Shown here in pieces: positions 10,720 to 20,060 of a stretch of 64,000 nt of DNA (position 1 is the stretch's first letter; every line of letters begins with the position of its first letter). Both the position numbers and the translations under genes were made by a program. The stretch is taken from contig JAXMAR010000001.1 in NCBI GenBank assembly GCA_046350295.1, forward strand, positions 287,543-351,542, written 5' to 3'. Source of the DNA: JAXMAR01 sp046350295 (GTDB lineage: Bacteria > Planctomycetota > Planctomycetia > Gemmatales > Gemmataceae). Below the pieces are notes generated by a model. That model was not told the DNA's origin. It did no database searches and was given only the letters and a program-made list of their open reading frames with translations.

Positions 10720-10868
10720 GTTGATTGCCTCTTCGTGTTGGTCTGTCCCAGGCGGTTCCGGCCGAACGCCAACGCTCAGCAGCCCGGCACATCCGCAGCG
10801 ACTTGTTCGGCTATGCCCACTGTTTCGCTGTGCGGACTTCACCCTGGACGAAACGGCCGGGCTGTTGC

Positions 10869-11234
10869 TCAGGGGACCTTATTTGCTTTGACTCCCTTGG
10901 CAGTCCACTTTCCGAGCGCCGCGTGACTCCCGGCGCCGACGTCCTTCCACTTGAATCCGGTCGTCTTGACTTCGACGACGGCGATCGTTCTGCCGGTGTA
11001 ATCGAGCTTGACGTTGGGCGGGTAAGCGTACGGAATGGGGAAATTCGTCTCCCCTTGGCCGCCGGCGCCGTCGAATGGGCCACCTTGCTCGAAGATTTCC
11101 ATTTCTGGGTTCGCCGAGCGCGGCAAGACAAATCGGTCGAGGGCGACGCCGATGCCGACGCCGACAACAAGCATCAAGAGCATCCCTGTCCAACGCAATC
11201 GGGACATCCCTGGCGCCGGTGACTCGGCGGACAT
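10869..11234 (-). CDS. Single-pass membrane protein, function unknown
   Basis: The 121-residue protein has one membrane segment (about residues 15-35, WTGMLLMLVVGVGIGVALD) and a soluble C-terminal part with VKLDYTGRTIAVVEVKTTGFKWKDVGAG. The ATG at 11234 has GGAGG 7 bases upstream. It lies between a histidine kinase and a secreted protein, both on the same strand, but gaps of about 100-150 bases argue against tight coupling. I recognise no family. Confidence 0.6.
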   Translation of the reverse strand: MSAESPAPGMSRLRWTGMLLMLVVGVGIGVALDRFVLPRSANPEMEIFEQGGPFDGAGGQGETNFPIPYAYPPNVKLDYTGRTIAVVEVKTTGFKWKDVGAGSHAALGKWTAKGVKANKVP

Positions 11235-11331
11235 CAAGATTCCTCCGCTCTGGCCGAACACCAAGGATCAGTTGCCGGGCCGGCTGCAAAGAAGTTGTGT
11301 CTCGAAAAGTGCTCTCGAACTGCCCGTGGCC

Positions 11332-12225
11332 TCACTTCTTTCTCGCTGCGGTGACGCCGCTGTAAGAGTAGTTGGCCGCCGTATCCCATGCGAGTTCCTG
11401 CAAGGAGCGGCTGAGCTTCTCGTCCCACGCCTCCCGCTTGGCCCGCTTGAGCACGCCGGGCATGGGCAGGCCGACCGGGCTGCGGTCGTACAGCACCGCG
11501 TAGTGCAGATAGGCGTTGAGCGCCTCCAGCGGGGCCGACGGGTGGCTCAAAAAGTCGTTGAACAGCTCCCCTTGTTTGGTCAGGCCGGGCGCCTCTTTGT
11601 GGGCAATCCGGGTCCGCAACGCCACCAGTGCCTGGGCGCTGGGCACCAGGAACAGCACCTTCTTGCCCCCGCCGTACTTCTTGTTGATGTCATCGGCCTG
11701 GCCCTCGGCCGCCTTGATGTTGCGCTCGTAGAGCTTCTTGAGCTGGTCCGGCGTCTTTTCGCGATCGACGATGGCGAAAGCGCCCTTCGGGAAGTCCTGG
11801 TTGTCGATGTCCGCGGCGCCCCAGGTGATCTGGACCAGGAAGCGCATGTTCGGGTTGTGCTCCAGTCCGAGCTTGACGAAGTTCTCGACGCCCTCATCAG
11901 GGAACTGGATCGGCGACATCACGAACACGTCCACCTCACCCGCCTTCAGGGCCTTCTTGGCCTGGTTCTTGTCCTCGGGCAGCTCCCAGTGCTGGAGAGT
12001 CTTGGAGGCGCCGAGCTTCTGGAGACCAACCGTTTTGTGGCCCTTGATTTTGGCCGCCTCGGCCAACTCGGCGACGGGATCTACTACAAACCACATACCA
12101 CTGTGTGATGCGAAGAACACCCGCTGGCCCTTGGGCGGGTCGGCCGGTTCATCGCGCGGCTGTGAGCGAACCGGGACCGTCAGGCACCCCAGCGTCATCA
12201 GGGCCAGCGACGCCACTCGGATCAT
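11332..12225 (-). CDS. Secreted protein of unknown function
   Basis: The 297-residue protein starts with a Sec signal peptide (MIRVASLALMTLGCLTVPVRSQ). The mature part begins with a short strand, FFASHSGMWFVVDP, then alternating alpha and beta segments (EVDVFVMSPIQFPDEGVENFV, MRFLVQITWGA, KKVLFLVPSAQALVALR) that suggest an SGNH-hydrolase-like or Rossmann-like fold. No catalytic triad is obvious. It is probably periplasmic. The N-terminal cysteine in LGCL could also make it a lipoprotein, but the following residues do not fit a lipobox well. Confidence 0.6.
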   Translation of the reverse strand: MIRVASLALMTLGCLTVPVRSQPRDEPADPPKGQRVFFASHSGMWFVVDPVAELAEAAKIKGHKTVGLQKLGASKTLQHWELPEDKNQAKKALKAGEVDVFVMSPIQFPDEGVENFVKLGLEHNPNMRFLVQITWGAADIDNQDFPKGAFAIVDREKTPDQLKKLYERNIKAAEGQADDINKKYGGGKKVLFLVPSAQALVALRTRIAHKEAPGLTKQGELFNDFLSHPSAPLEALNAYLHYAVLYDRSPVGLPMPGVLKRAKREAWDEKLSRSLQELAWDTAANYSYSGVTAARKK

Positions 12226-12357
12226 CGGACACCTCCCTCGTAGTCGCTCGTCAAGCGCACTCGCCGTACCATCGCCACTGCAGCCGAAACGAAATAGCTC
12301 ACCTGCCCGGCGGGCGCGGGGACCGATGAACTCCAGAAAGCCGACATGCCCGCCGGG

Positions 12358-12909
12358 TCAGGTGCGGCGTCTGGTGCGGCCCCGCTTGGCGTCCTTCTTG
12401 GCGACCCCGTCCACAAAGGATTCGCTAGCCTGGCCGGTGGCAACAACCCGCCCGCAGTGGGTCAAGGCTCCGGCCCCGTGCTCGGTTTCCCACTTGCACC
12501 CAAGCTCGAAGCCGACGTACGCCGCCCCGTCGCGGGACACCGACAGGATATGAATGCGTGTCAGTCCGACGAGCGGGTGCAGCCCAGCCACATCAGCTAC
12601 CTCCGGCAGTTCCTCCTGGGGGTCCTCCCCATCATAGGCGTCGTAGTACCCCTCCCGCGCTTCAGGGTAATAGTCGAGCAGCGCCCGCGCTACGGCCTCG
12701 GTGATGGCTACCTGGTTTTCCATCAGATCGCGGAAGGCCGCGGCCTGCTCTGCCGTGGGGAGCGCCTTGTCCTTGGCATGCACCGCCAGCAGATACGCTT
12801 TCATCCTGCCCATGAACCTTGCCCAGGATGGCAGCCGTACCTCACCGGACCACAGGCATCCGTCCCACTTCAGTGGCGGGAAGGGCGGGATGTGAATCGG
12901 CTTGTCCAT
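12358..12909 (-). CDS. DUF6985-like hypothetical protein
   Basis: The 183-residue product begins MDKPIHIPPFPPLKWDGCLW and carries a helical middle (EQAAAFRDLMENQVAITEAV, ALLDYYPEAREGYYDAY) followed by beta strands (LTRIHILSVSRDGAAYVGFEL). This layout resembles the DUF6985 family, found mostly in stand-alone or immunity-like accessory genes. It ends in a basic tail KKDAKRGRTRRRT. It sits directly against the truncated ubiD remnant, so it may have arrived with the rearrangement that removed the rest of ubiD. Confidence 0.6.
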   Translation of the reverse strand: MDKPIHIPPFPPLKWDGCLWSGEVRLPSWARFMGRMKAYLLAVHAKDKALPTAEQAAAFRDLMENQVAITEAVARALLDYYPEAREGYYDAYDGEDPQEELPEVADVAGLHPLVGLTRIHILSVSRDGAAYVGFELGCKWETEHGAGALTHCGRVVATGQASESFVDGVAKKDAKRGRTRRRT

Positions 12910-12957
12910 CTGGCGCGCCCTCGTGCGGCCGAACAGTGATTGTAGCGTCTGCTGCAA

Positions 12958-13388
12958 CTGATGGTTCCGTCGTCGGGCCAGGAGACGAGCTGCGGCAGTT
13001 GCGAAACGGTCGTCTCCTGGTCGAGGATGGGGCCGGAGCGAACCCACTTGGGCCGCATGTGCCAGAGGGCGCGCGGCACATCGCGGTAGCGCCACGGATT
13101 CTTCCAGAAAGCCGCGGGATCGATCTTCAGCTCGATGAGATGGCGGACGGCCTGCAGCATGTCGCGAAACAGGAAGCGCGTGCGCTCGATGGTCCCGAAG
13201 AGGTTGGAGACCATCGGAAAGCGGCAGCCCTTGAGGCGGGCGAAGAGAAGGGCCGGCCCGCCCGCCTGGTAGACGCGGCGCTGGATCTCGGCGGCTTCGA
13301 GATGGGGATCGAACTCGGCGTCGACACGGACGAGCTGGTGGGCGCGTTCCAGGTCGCCGAGGCATTCGCGCAGGTTGCGGTATCCCAT
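12958..13388 (-). pseudogene. UbiD-family decarboxylase, N-terminal remnant
   Basis: Translation from 13388 gives MGYRNLRECLGDLERAHQLV, then VYQAGGPALLFARLKGCRFP, SNLFGTIERTRFLFRD and LPQLVSWPDDGT. This is the N-terminal third of UbiD-type decarboxylases, which use prenylated FMN. UbiD proteins are usually about 450-620 residues; here similarity stops after about 143 residues, and unrelated sequence leading into the DUF6985-like gene follows. The prFMN-binding and catalytic residues are lost. It is therefore a deletion remnant rather than a working enzyme. Confidence 0.75.
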
Positions 13389-13471
13389 CGTGCGAGAGGT
13401 GGGATTGGTTGGGTGGGGTACAAGAGCTATTATAGAGTCGCCCGGATTCGCAAAGTCCAGGGAAGAGCAAG

Positions 13472-13747
13472 ATGATAGCGACCATACCAGGCACGCTGAA
13501 CGCCGACGGGAGCCTCGAATTGGACGAGAAGCCGAATCTGCCACCGGGAAAGGTCATCGTGACGGTGGCGCCGGTCGCGACGCCACAAGCGCCGGGCGGA
13601 TTAGCGGCGGTGATCGATGAGATTCGCGGGGACCAAGCGAAGCGGAACTTTCACGGCCGAGGCGCCGATGAGATCGAGGCGGTCAGGCGAGAGGGAGAGG
13701 CGGAATACGAGACGCGTCTCCAAAGCCCGGGCTCCGGGAGCAATTGA
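13472..13747 (+). CDS. Putative antitoxin of a VapBC-like pair
   Basis: This 91-residue protein opens with a short beta-rich segment (TLNADGSLELDEKPNLPPGKVIVTV) like AbrB-type antitoxins or DUF104 small proteins, and ends in a charged helix (GADEIEAVRREGEAEYE). Its stop codon overlaps the first base of the PIN-domain gene (TGATG), the standard antitoxin-toxin arrangement. The function is inferred mainly from that position. It is divergent from the ubiD remnant. Confidence 0.65.
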   Translation: MIATIPGTLNADGSLELDEKPNLPPGKVIVTVAPVATPQAPGGLAAVIDEIRGDQAKRNFHGRGADEIEAVRREGEAEYETRLQSPGSGSN

Positions 13748-14148
13748 TGCTCTATTACCTGGACACGAACATCGTCATTTACGCGGTCGAGGGGTAACTC
13801 GCCTTGCAACAGCGGGCGAGAAACCACATCGCCGCTCTGGAGAACGCCGGACACCGATTCTTCGTGGCCGATCTAACATGGACCGAAGCATTTGTGTGGC
13901 CGTTTCGATCGGGCGATGGATTTTTGCTGATGGATTATCACCGCTTCCTCTTGGGGCCGAACGTGACCACTCTTCCCGCAGGCCTCGCCCTGTATCGACG
14001 CGCGGCGATGATTCGTGCCAAGCACAGATTCGGCATCGCCGACTCACTTCACCTGGCCGCGGCGGTTGAGAATCGCCTCGACCGTTTCCTGACCAACGAC
14101 AATCGCCTGGCTGCGTTTCCAGATATCTCGGTCGAGATCCTTCCCTGA
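13747..14148 (+). pseudogene. PIN-domain (VapC-like) toxin with in-frame stop
   Basis: The gene starts MLYYLDTNIVIYAVEG, the usual PIN opening with catalytic Asp6, then meets TAA at 13795-13797. The same frame continues LQQRARNHIAAL to GIADSLHLAAA (second acid) and FLTNDNRL (third acid), ending at a normal length of about 133 codons. PIN toxins are metal-dependent ribonucleases. The stop removes Asp6 from any downstream restart (TTG at 13804), so the toxin is likely inactive. TAA is not a known recoding codon, so a true nonsense mutation or a base error are the options. Confidence 0.75.
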
Positions 14149-14454
14149 AGGCGCCGCTCGGAACGCGAACGCCCGAAGGTCACGCAATAACCGCAGGTTC
14201 GGATCGCGCGTGAATCGTGGCGGTGTCCGTCCAGCGTTGAACCAGCGACAAGTCGATGGCGGCGCGACACCATGCCGAGGCCAAGAGTGCCGGGGTTGGG
14301 GGGTCAGGCCGATCGACCTCGTTGTAGTCGAAGACCCGGCTGGGCGCCGCTTCGCCGCGGCGGATGTCGCCAGCTTGGCGGATGCACTTGAAAGGGTGTC
14401 AAAGGCGTTATCTTCATGAACTCCTCGGGAACCTCATCGAGAACCGATCGTCGA
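14149..14454. other. Intergenic region, no gene recognised
   Basis: These 306 bases between the broken PIN gene and the end of rmuC have open frames but no recognisable protein or RNA features. Confidence 0.4.
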
Positions 14455-16326
14455 TCACTGTTTCCCTTCGGCCTCGGCCTGGTCATCAAAAAGCTCGCCG
14501 TTTTGCGCTTGTGGCGTTTTCAAGTAATCACGAGCAACCTGAGGTGTCGGGATCTCCTTTCCGCCCGGATCGACCATTTCTCCGAGTCGCCTTGCGGCGG
14601 GCAATACCCGCCTTTCCATCGATCCGACCGCTGAGTTGTAAGCCTTGACGGTCTTCTCAAGCCCTCCACGTAAGTCGCAAAAATGCTTCTCAAAGACGCC
14701 GACTCTCTTGTAGAGTTCTTTCCCGAGCTTGCCGATCTCTTGGGCCAGCCGCGCAATGTTCTCCTGACTCCAGCCATGAGCGACCGTTCGTAACAGTGAG
14801 ATGAGGGTTGTTGGACTCGCGAGGACGATCTTCCGTTTCAGGGCATATTCGATCAAGTCAGCATCATGCTCAAGGGCGGCGCTGAAATACATTTCGCCGG
14901 GCAGAAACAGGACGACGAAGTCCGGGGCTGGCTGGACGTGTTCGGCGTAGTCCTTGGAGGCAAGGATGTCGACGTGCTGTCTGATCTGCCTCGCGTGGTC
15001 CCGTAACTTCTCCTTGCGGGTTTCCTCATCGGGCGCTTCCAGTGACTCAATGTACGCGAGCATGGACGCCTTGCTGTCGACAACGACGCTCTTCTGACGG
15101 GGCAGGCGAACGATCATGTCCGGCCGGAGGTTGCCGTCCTCCGTTTCGATCGTCTCCTGGGCCTCGAAGTCGCAATGCTCAACCATGCCAGCGAGTTCGA
15201 CGACGCGCCGAAGATACAGCTCGCCCCATCGTCCTCGCACGGTCGGGGATCGGAGCGCTACAACGATGCGGGCTGTTTCATCCCGTAGACGTTGCTCAGA
15301 CGTGAGTAAGTTATCCACCTTTTCCGTTAGAGAGCCGTATGCTTGTTTGCGCGTCTGCTCAAGCGTGATCAATGCTTCGTCCAACTTGGTCAGCGACTCG
15401 CCAATCGGCTTCACGAGTCGGTCAACAGCCTGTTGCCGGCCATCGAGGTCATTTTTCGACTCGGCGATGTAATTTGCTAGCGTGGCATTAGCGAGGTCGA
15501 GAAACGCCTTGTTGTTGCTTTGAAGGGCTTCACCCGCCAGAGCCCGAAAAGTGTCGTGGAACTCGTCTTTCACTCGTTTCTTTTCATCTAGCGATCTGGC
15601 CAGGCTCGCGATCCTTTCGCGCGCCATGGTAACTACCTGATGGAGTTCATCGGCCTTCTGTTCGAGTCTCTGCTTCTCCGACAACAAGCCGGGGATCTGA
15701 GACGCTTTCTCTTCCGCCGCTGTCTTCAGGATGGCTTCCTCCCTCGCCAGTTTTTCGGCCGCATCCTTCGCCCGTCGGGTTGTCGTGAGCTCTGCAGTTA
15801 GGATGGGAACCTGATTCGCCTTCTCCTCTGCAGTCGCGAGATTGGTCCGTGTTTGGGCGGTGGCTTGTTCTGACTCTTGCCCTATCCGTCGAGCCGCCTC
15901 CAACTCGTCAATCAGACCGGGGACTCGCTCTGCTTCCGCCTTCGCCGTAGCGTGAGCGACTTTGACGTCTTCTATCTGCCTCTGCGCCGTACGCAACTCG
16001 CCTCGTAGGGTCTCTACGTCTTTCTGCAGACCCGGAATGGCGGACGCCTTTTGCTCAGCTAACGCCTGTGCCTTCGTAGCATTGTTGGTTAGCTGCCTCA
16101 GTTGGTCCCTAGCCGTGACTGCGTCTCGGAGATTCTTTTCAAGGGACCCGACGGTCTCCTCCTTGCGAGTGAGCCGTTCCTCGAGGACCGCCGCTCGTTC
16201 GCTGATTTCGTTGACGGCCGCCTCGACGGCCCGACCCATGCGAAGGCGACCAATCCACAATAGAAACGGAGTCGTGATCGCAATGCCTGTCAGCACTCCA
16301 AGCAAAAGCGCGAGCGAGGCGTCCAT
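14455..16326 (-). CDS. rmuC: DNA recombination protein RmuC
   Basis: RmuC proteins limit inversion at short inverted repeats and have a predicted restriction-nuclease-like core. The 623-residue protein has an N-terminal membrane anchor (LALLLGVLTGIAITTPFLLW), a long coiled coil (about residues 30-260, with repeated KASQIPGL-type segments), and the conserved core: SPTVRGRWGELYLRRVVELA, GNLRPDMIVRLP and KSVVVDSKAS. The core contains the Asp and Asp-x-Lys typical of PD-(D/E)xK enzymes. The internal near-repeats (AEQKASAIPGLQ, EEKASQIPGLLS, EEKANQVPILTA) point to duplication within the coiled coil. It is monocistronic. Confidence 0.9.
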   Translation of the reverse strand: MDASLALLLGVLTGIAITTPFLLWIGRLRMGRAVEAAVNEISERAAVLEERLTRKEETVGSLEKNLRDAVTARDQLRQLTNNATKAQALAEQKASAIPGLQKDVETLRGELRTAQRQIEDVKVAHATAKAEAERVPGLIDELEAARRIGQESEQATAQTRTNLATAEEKANQVPILTAELTTTRRAKDAAEKLAREEAILKTAAEEKASQIPGLLSEKQRLEQKADELHQVVTMARERIASLARSLDEKKRVKDEFHDTFRALAGEALQSNNKAFLDLANATLANYIAESKNDLDGRQQAVDRLVKPIGESLTKLDEALITLEQTRKQAYGSLTEKVDNLLTSEQRLRDETARIVVALRSPTVRGRWGELYLRRVVELAGMVEHCDFEAQETIETEDGNLRPDMIVRLPRQKSVVVDSKASMLAYIESLEAPDEETRKEKLRDHARQIRQHVDILASKDYAEHVQPAPDFVVLFLPGEMYFSAALEHDADLIEYALKRKIVLASPTTLISLLRTVAHGWSQENIARLAQEIGKLGKELYKRVGVFEKHFCDLRGGLEKTVKAYNSAVGSMERRVLPAARRLGEMVDPGGKEIPTPQVARDYLKTPQAQNGELFDDQAEAEGKQ

Positions 16327-16461
16327 AGCTTCTTACCTGCGGCAGGGAATCGAGTAGGCTGTTTCATGTATGAACCGGCGCAGGGAGATTTGCAAGAGAA
16401 TTTGTAAATTGCGAAATAGGACCGTCGCGCGGGCCCCGAGGGTCGGCGATTCTACCACTCG

Positions 16462-17274
16462 TCACAGCCTAGCGACAACAATCTTCTCACTCGCCGCGCC
16501 GTGTTTCCAGTCAAACGTGATCCCCGCGTCGGCCTTCTTGACATTGACACCGGCGGGCCGGTGTGCGACGTTTCCGAACAGGCCCGAACCAGTGGGCAAA
16601 AGGCGGTCCATCGAGAGTGCAAAGTTGAAGCCAAAAAACCGGACGCGCAAGCCGCGCGCCTCCGTCGCGCCTTCGGAACTCGATACGATCGGCTCCAATT
16701 GCAAGACCTCTTCGTCCGTGTTGAACACGCTGCCGGGAGTCCCGGCCAGCCAATACAAGCCGGAGCCGCTCGGGAACTCTGCTCCCTTGAACAAGATGCG
16801 AAGCCAATCAGATGGCGGGCAGACCCCTTTCATGGTTTCACCAGGGCCTGCGCGAAAGTTGCCGCTATAAAGACCCCCGATGAATGTCTTAAGCATCCAC
16901 CGTTCCAAAGCGTCGCCATCCACTCGCATGACGCGCTCTCGACGAGCAGGGTTCACCGCCGCACTGTTGAGGGCATCCATAGCGATGAACATCGCCAGCC
17001 CCGCGGAATCTGACTCTCGCCCTAGAAACTCGTTGTGCCTCTCGCATAGGATCTTCGCTTTGAGGTTAGCCACACCTTTAAATTCCCGCACGCCGAGCGG
17101 CTGAAATGCGAGCCCTCGGACAAGCACCGTGTTGTTGATTTCGCCGGCCTGCCCAAAGACGAGCTTCAGAATGCTCTCGGAGACATAATGCTCGTTCCTG
17201 ATGGGGCCTTTGCAGTCACACAACGCCTGCGCGTAACACTCGGGGTTGCCCCGACGCTTGCGATCAGCGTCCAT
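16462..17274 (-). CDS. HNH-like zinc protein, hypothetical
   Basis: The 270-residue protein has an N-terminal Cys/His pattern: ECYAQALCDCKGPIRNEHYVSE, later ILCERHNEFLG. This resembles HNH-type nucleases or Zn-binding domains (two Cys, then E-H near a helix, then C-x2-H-N). The rest of the protein matches nothing I know, so nuclease activity is only a suggestion. The ATG at 17274 lies 12 bases from the edge of the IS630 element, and the AGGAG ribosome site spans the element's junction. The original promoter has therefore been separated from the gene by the insertion. Confidence 0.6.
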   Translation of the reverse strand: MDADRKRRGNPECYAQALCDCKGPIRNEHYVSESILKLVFGQAGEINNTVLVRGLAFQPLGVREFKGVANLKAKILCERHNEFLGRESDSAGLAMFIAMDALNSAAVNPARRERVMRVDGDALERWMLKTFIGGLYSGNFRAGPGETMKGVCPPSDWLRILFKGAEFPSGSGLYWLAGTPGSVFNTDEEVLQLEPIVSSSEGATEARGLRVRFFGFNFALSMDRLLPTGSGLFGNVAHRPAGVNVKKADAGITFDWKHGAASEKIVVARL

Positions 17275-17285
17275 CCTTGCACTCC

Positions 17286-18476
17286 TAAATCACCGTGCGC
17301 AATCATGCAGCTGTCGCAGTGGCGGTTTGTCGTAGCGTTCGGCGGTTGCGTTTTCTCAGGTAGTAGCGAACTTCGCCCAGAAGTTCCGCCATACTGGCAC
17401 AACGGTGGTTGCGCGTCACGTTCGCATGCAAGTCTTGCCAGATGCGCTCGATGGCATTGTCGTCCGGACTAAAGGGAGGCAAGAAGTGCAGCCGAATGCG
17501 CGAGGCGAAGTTCGCCAGAGCCACGGCGATGATCTTGCTGCTATGAATGCCATAGTTGTCCAAGATCACATGAATGATTTTCGCCTCGGCATACACGCGC
17601 GTCAGCTTGTACAACAGGTCCCAAAACAGCCAGCTGTTTTTCTGCTCCGCCTCCACCCAGTGCACTTGCCCGCTGCGCACGTCCAGCGCTCCGGCCAGAT
17701 AACGCTTTTCGTTTTGCCCAGGCGTGATCGCGTCCTTCTGCTGTCCCAACCCCATCCAATCCAGGCCGATTTTGGGATTCAGATGAATATCGACTTCGTC
17801 TTCGTAGACGGCCACCTCGCGCGGGGGCAAGGTGGCGATCAGTCGCCGAAGGGCGTTGATTCGCCTGGTTTTCACTGCGGGGAACCACGGGCAGCGCACA
17901 CGCGGACGAGGATTGGCTCGTCGGGCACGGATCAATCCCAGGGCTCGACTCATGGTCGCCACGTGGATGCGAACGCCGGTCTTGCGCACCATGGTTTCCA
18001 CCAGGGTTTCGCGTGTCCAGGTTGGCCGGCGCCACCCGTGTTCTTGAGGATTCGACCGCACGACACGGTCCAGAATCGCCAAGAAATGTTCGGAGAGCTT
18101 CTCGGCGCCGTTATCCTCACGGCCATCCCAGAGCGACGCTTCGTCATGTTCTCGAAAACGCCGAACCACTCGATACACCGTGGTGTTATGGACCTTCAGC
18201 ACCCGTTCGATTTCCCGGGCACTACGCCCGCTCCAGACATTGAGGATGATGAGATAGCGAACGCGCACCAAGGCCTGCCTGCACTTGCGGAAACGCTCGA
18301 CGAACCTCTCCTTGACGAAGAAAGAAGGCTTCGGGAGAATAAGCGCCATGGGAATCCTCCTTGGGACCTCGTAGGCCCCGAGTATGTCGCTTGGATTCCC
18401 TTTTTTTATTCATCCGACCTTTCCTCAGGCACACGGCACACTTCTGCCGTGCAGCTGAATTGCGCACGGTGATTTA
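17286..18476 (-). mobile_element. IS630-family insertion sequence, complete
   Basis: The ends form inverted repeats of about 25 bases: CTAAATCACCGTGCGCAAT at 17285-17303, continuing to CAGCTG, and its reverse complement at 18452-18477. Both ends carry the TA dinucleotide (17286-17287 and 18475-18476) that IS630 elements duplicate on insertion. One intact transposase gene fills the inside. The element looks recent, because its ends match well and the gene is unbroken. Confidence 0.85.
17303..18349 (-). CDS. IS630-family transposase
   Basis: The 348-residue protein has an N-terminal helix-turn-helix region (SGRSAREIERVLKVHNTTVY) and a DDE nuclease domain: Asp184 in VYEDEVDIHL, Asp264 in HVILDNYGIHSS, and Glu301 in LPPFSPDDNAIERIW. 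It cuts at TA targets. The length and all three acids are intact, so it should be active. The C terminus runs into the left inverted repeat. The ATG at 18349 is preceded by AAGGAGG-like sequence (TCCAAGGAGGATTCCC), a strong ribosome site. Confidence 0.93.
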   Translation of the reverse strand: MALILPKPSFFVKERFVERFRKCRQALVRVRYLIILNVWSGRSAREIERVLKVHNTTVYRVVRRFREHDEASLWDGREDNGAEKLSEHFLAILDRVVRSNPQEHGWRRPTWTRETLVETMVRKTGVRIHVATMSRALGLIRARRANPRPRVRCPWFPAVKTRRINALRRLIATLPPREVAVYEDEVDIHLNPKIGLDWMGLGQQKDAITPGQNEKRYLAGALDVRSGQVHWVEAEQKNSWLFWDLLYKLTRVYAEAKIIHVILDNYGIHSSKIIAVALANFASRIRLHFLPPFSPDDNAIERIWQDLHANVTRNHRCASMAELLGEVRYYLRKRNRRTLRQTATATAA

Positions 18477-19028
18477 GGGGATTGTCACCTTAAGTTGATG
18501 CACGGCGCGTGGTATCGGGTTCGCAGTTGGCCCGGGGATTCCGCAGTGTTTGTTCTCGCGTGGTGGAGACCTTTGGGCAAGCGGCCTAATGCATTCCTCT
18601 GCGTCGTCTTCCCCACGCCGAGCGCCGCACCGCCTCCAACCAAAAGGGTCCTGACACCGTTTATTTCATTTCCCGTTGCGTGAAGCTTGGTTGGCCGGTT
18701 TTCAGAAGGTTGCCTGATGGCCTAGGTGTTGCGGGAGTTGCGGCACGGGGTGCCGATACGTCGCGATGAGTGGGTAGGTGTGCGACGAGATGCGACGAAA
18801 CAGCAGTAGCGAAGGGCTTGATGGTGGTTCGTGGTTGTCAACGTCGGCTGGTGTCAAGGTTGGTAGCATCTATTTCTGTGTGTTCCCCGTGGGCTTTTCG
18901 GTCGCCTGGCCGCATTCATTGCAGGAACGGTAGCGCGCCGAAATGAAAGAAACGAAACACGCCGGGGAGGGTACGGGCGGCGTGGCGGTGATAGCGGGAT
19001 GGCGTGGCGGAGGGAGTTGAAGGGGAGG
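18477..19028. other. Intergenic region right of the IS630 element
   Basis: These 552 bases hold no convincing gene. One feature is AAAAGGGTCCTGACACCGTT near 18643, a variant of the motif in the hairpin at 44-76. The region lies downstream of fabH, which has no obvious terminator here. Confidence 0.4.
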
Positions 19029-20060
19029 TCAGGCCGAGAGGCGGAGGTTGCGTTCGCGCATGATGGCGGCGATGTCGGCCCAGCGGAGGACGAGGGAGGC
19101 CCAGGTGTAGCCGCCGCCGAAGGCGACGAAGAGGAAGTTGTCGCCGACGTTGGCGGGCTGGTCGCGGAGCATCTCGCCGAGGGCGATGGCGCAGGAGGTG
19201 GCGCCGGTGTTGCCGTGGCGGTCGACGTTGATGTACATCTTCTCGCGGGGGACGCCGAGGGCCTCTTGCGTGGCGTTGATGATGCGCAGGTTGGCTTGAT
19301 GGGGGATGACGCAGCGAAGGTCGGCGACGGTGAGGCCGGCCTTGGCGAGGGCGTCGTTGGCGGAGTGGGTCATGGCGCGGACGGCGAGGCGGAAGACTTC
19401 GCGGCCCTCCATGCGAATGAAGTGGGCCCCTTCGTCGACGGTCTGGTGGGAGGCGGGGCGGGCGCAGCCGCCGGCTTCGATGGCGAGGGAGCGGTCGAGG
19501 TCGCCGCGGCTGCCGAGGACGTGGCTGATGACGCCGACGTCTTGATCGGTGGCTTCGAGGACGACGGCGCCGGCGCCGTCGCCGAATAGAACGCAAGTAT
19601 TGCGGTCCTGCCAGTTGGTGAAACGGCTCAAGGTTTCGCCGGCGGTGACGAGGATGCGGCGATAGCAGCCGGCCTGGATGAACTGGGCGCCGACGGCGAG
19701 GCCGTAGATGAAGCCGGAGCAGGCGGCGTTGAGGTCGAAGGCGCCGGCTTTGTCGGCGCCGATTTCTTGCTGGATGAGGCAGGCGGTGGCGGGGAGGAGG
19801 TAATCGGGGGTGGTGCTGGCGCAGATGACCAGGTCGATGTCGTGGGGGGAGAGCTGGGCTTTTTCGAGGGCGTGGCGGGCGGCCTGAACGGCCATGCCGG
19901 AAGTGGTTTCGCCGGTGGCGGCGAGGTGGCGGTTACGGATGCCGGTGCGGGTGAGAATCCATTCGTCGCTCGTCTCCACGAACGATTCCAGTTCGTGGTT
20001 GGTCAGGACGCGTTCGGGACTGTGCCACCCCCAGCCGGTGATGGCCGCATGTTTCGACAT
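19029..20060 (-). CDS. fabH: 3-oxoacyl-ACP synthase III (FabH)
   Basis: FabH condenses acyl-CoA with malonyl-ACP to start fatty-acid synthesis. The 343-residue length is typical. The catalytic triad is complete: Cys114 in DLNAACSGFIYG, His254 in VIPHQANLRI, and Asn284 in RHGNTGATS. The C-terminal FVAFGGGYTWAS is the usual family end. The ATG at 20060 gives the family start; the frame is open further upstream without family similarity. No other fab genes adjoin it, apart from the FabZ-like gene at the other end of this half of the window. Confidence 0.93.
   Translation of the reverse strand: MSKHAAITGWGWHSPERVLTNHELESFVETSDEWILTRTGIRNRHLAATGETTSGMAVQAARHALEKAQLSPHDIDLVICASTTPDYLLPATACLIQQEIGADKAGAFDLNAACSGFIYGLAVGAQFIQAGCYRRILVTAGETLSRFTNWQDRNTCVLFGDGAGAVVLEATDQDVGVISHVLGSRGDLDRSLAIEAGGCARPASHQTVDEGAHFIRMEGREVFRLAVRAMTHSANDALAKAGLTVADLRCVIPHQANLRIINATQEALGVPREKMYINVDRHGNTGATSCAIALGEMLRDQPANVGDNFLFVAFGGGYTWASLVLRWADIAAIMRERNLRLSA

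Noticed and set aside
13795..13797. In-frame TAA in the PIN toxin as a recoding site
   Set aside because: TAA is not used for selenocysteine or pyrrolysine, the position is not a conserved redox residue, and no structured element follows.
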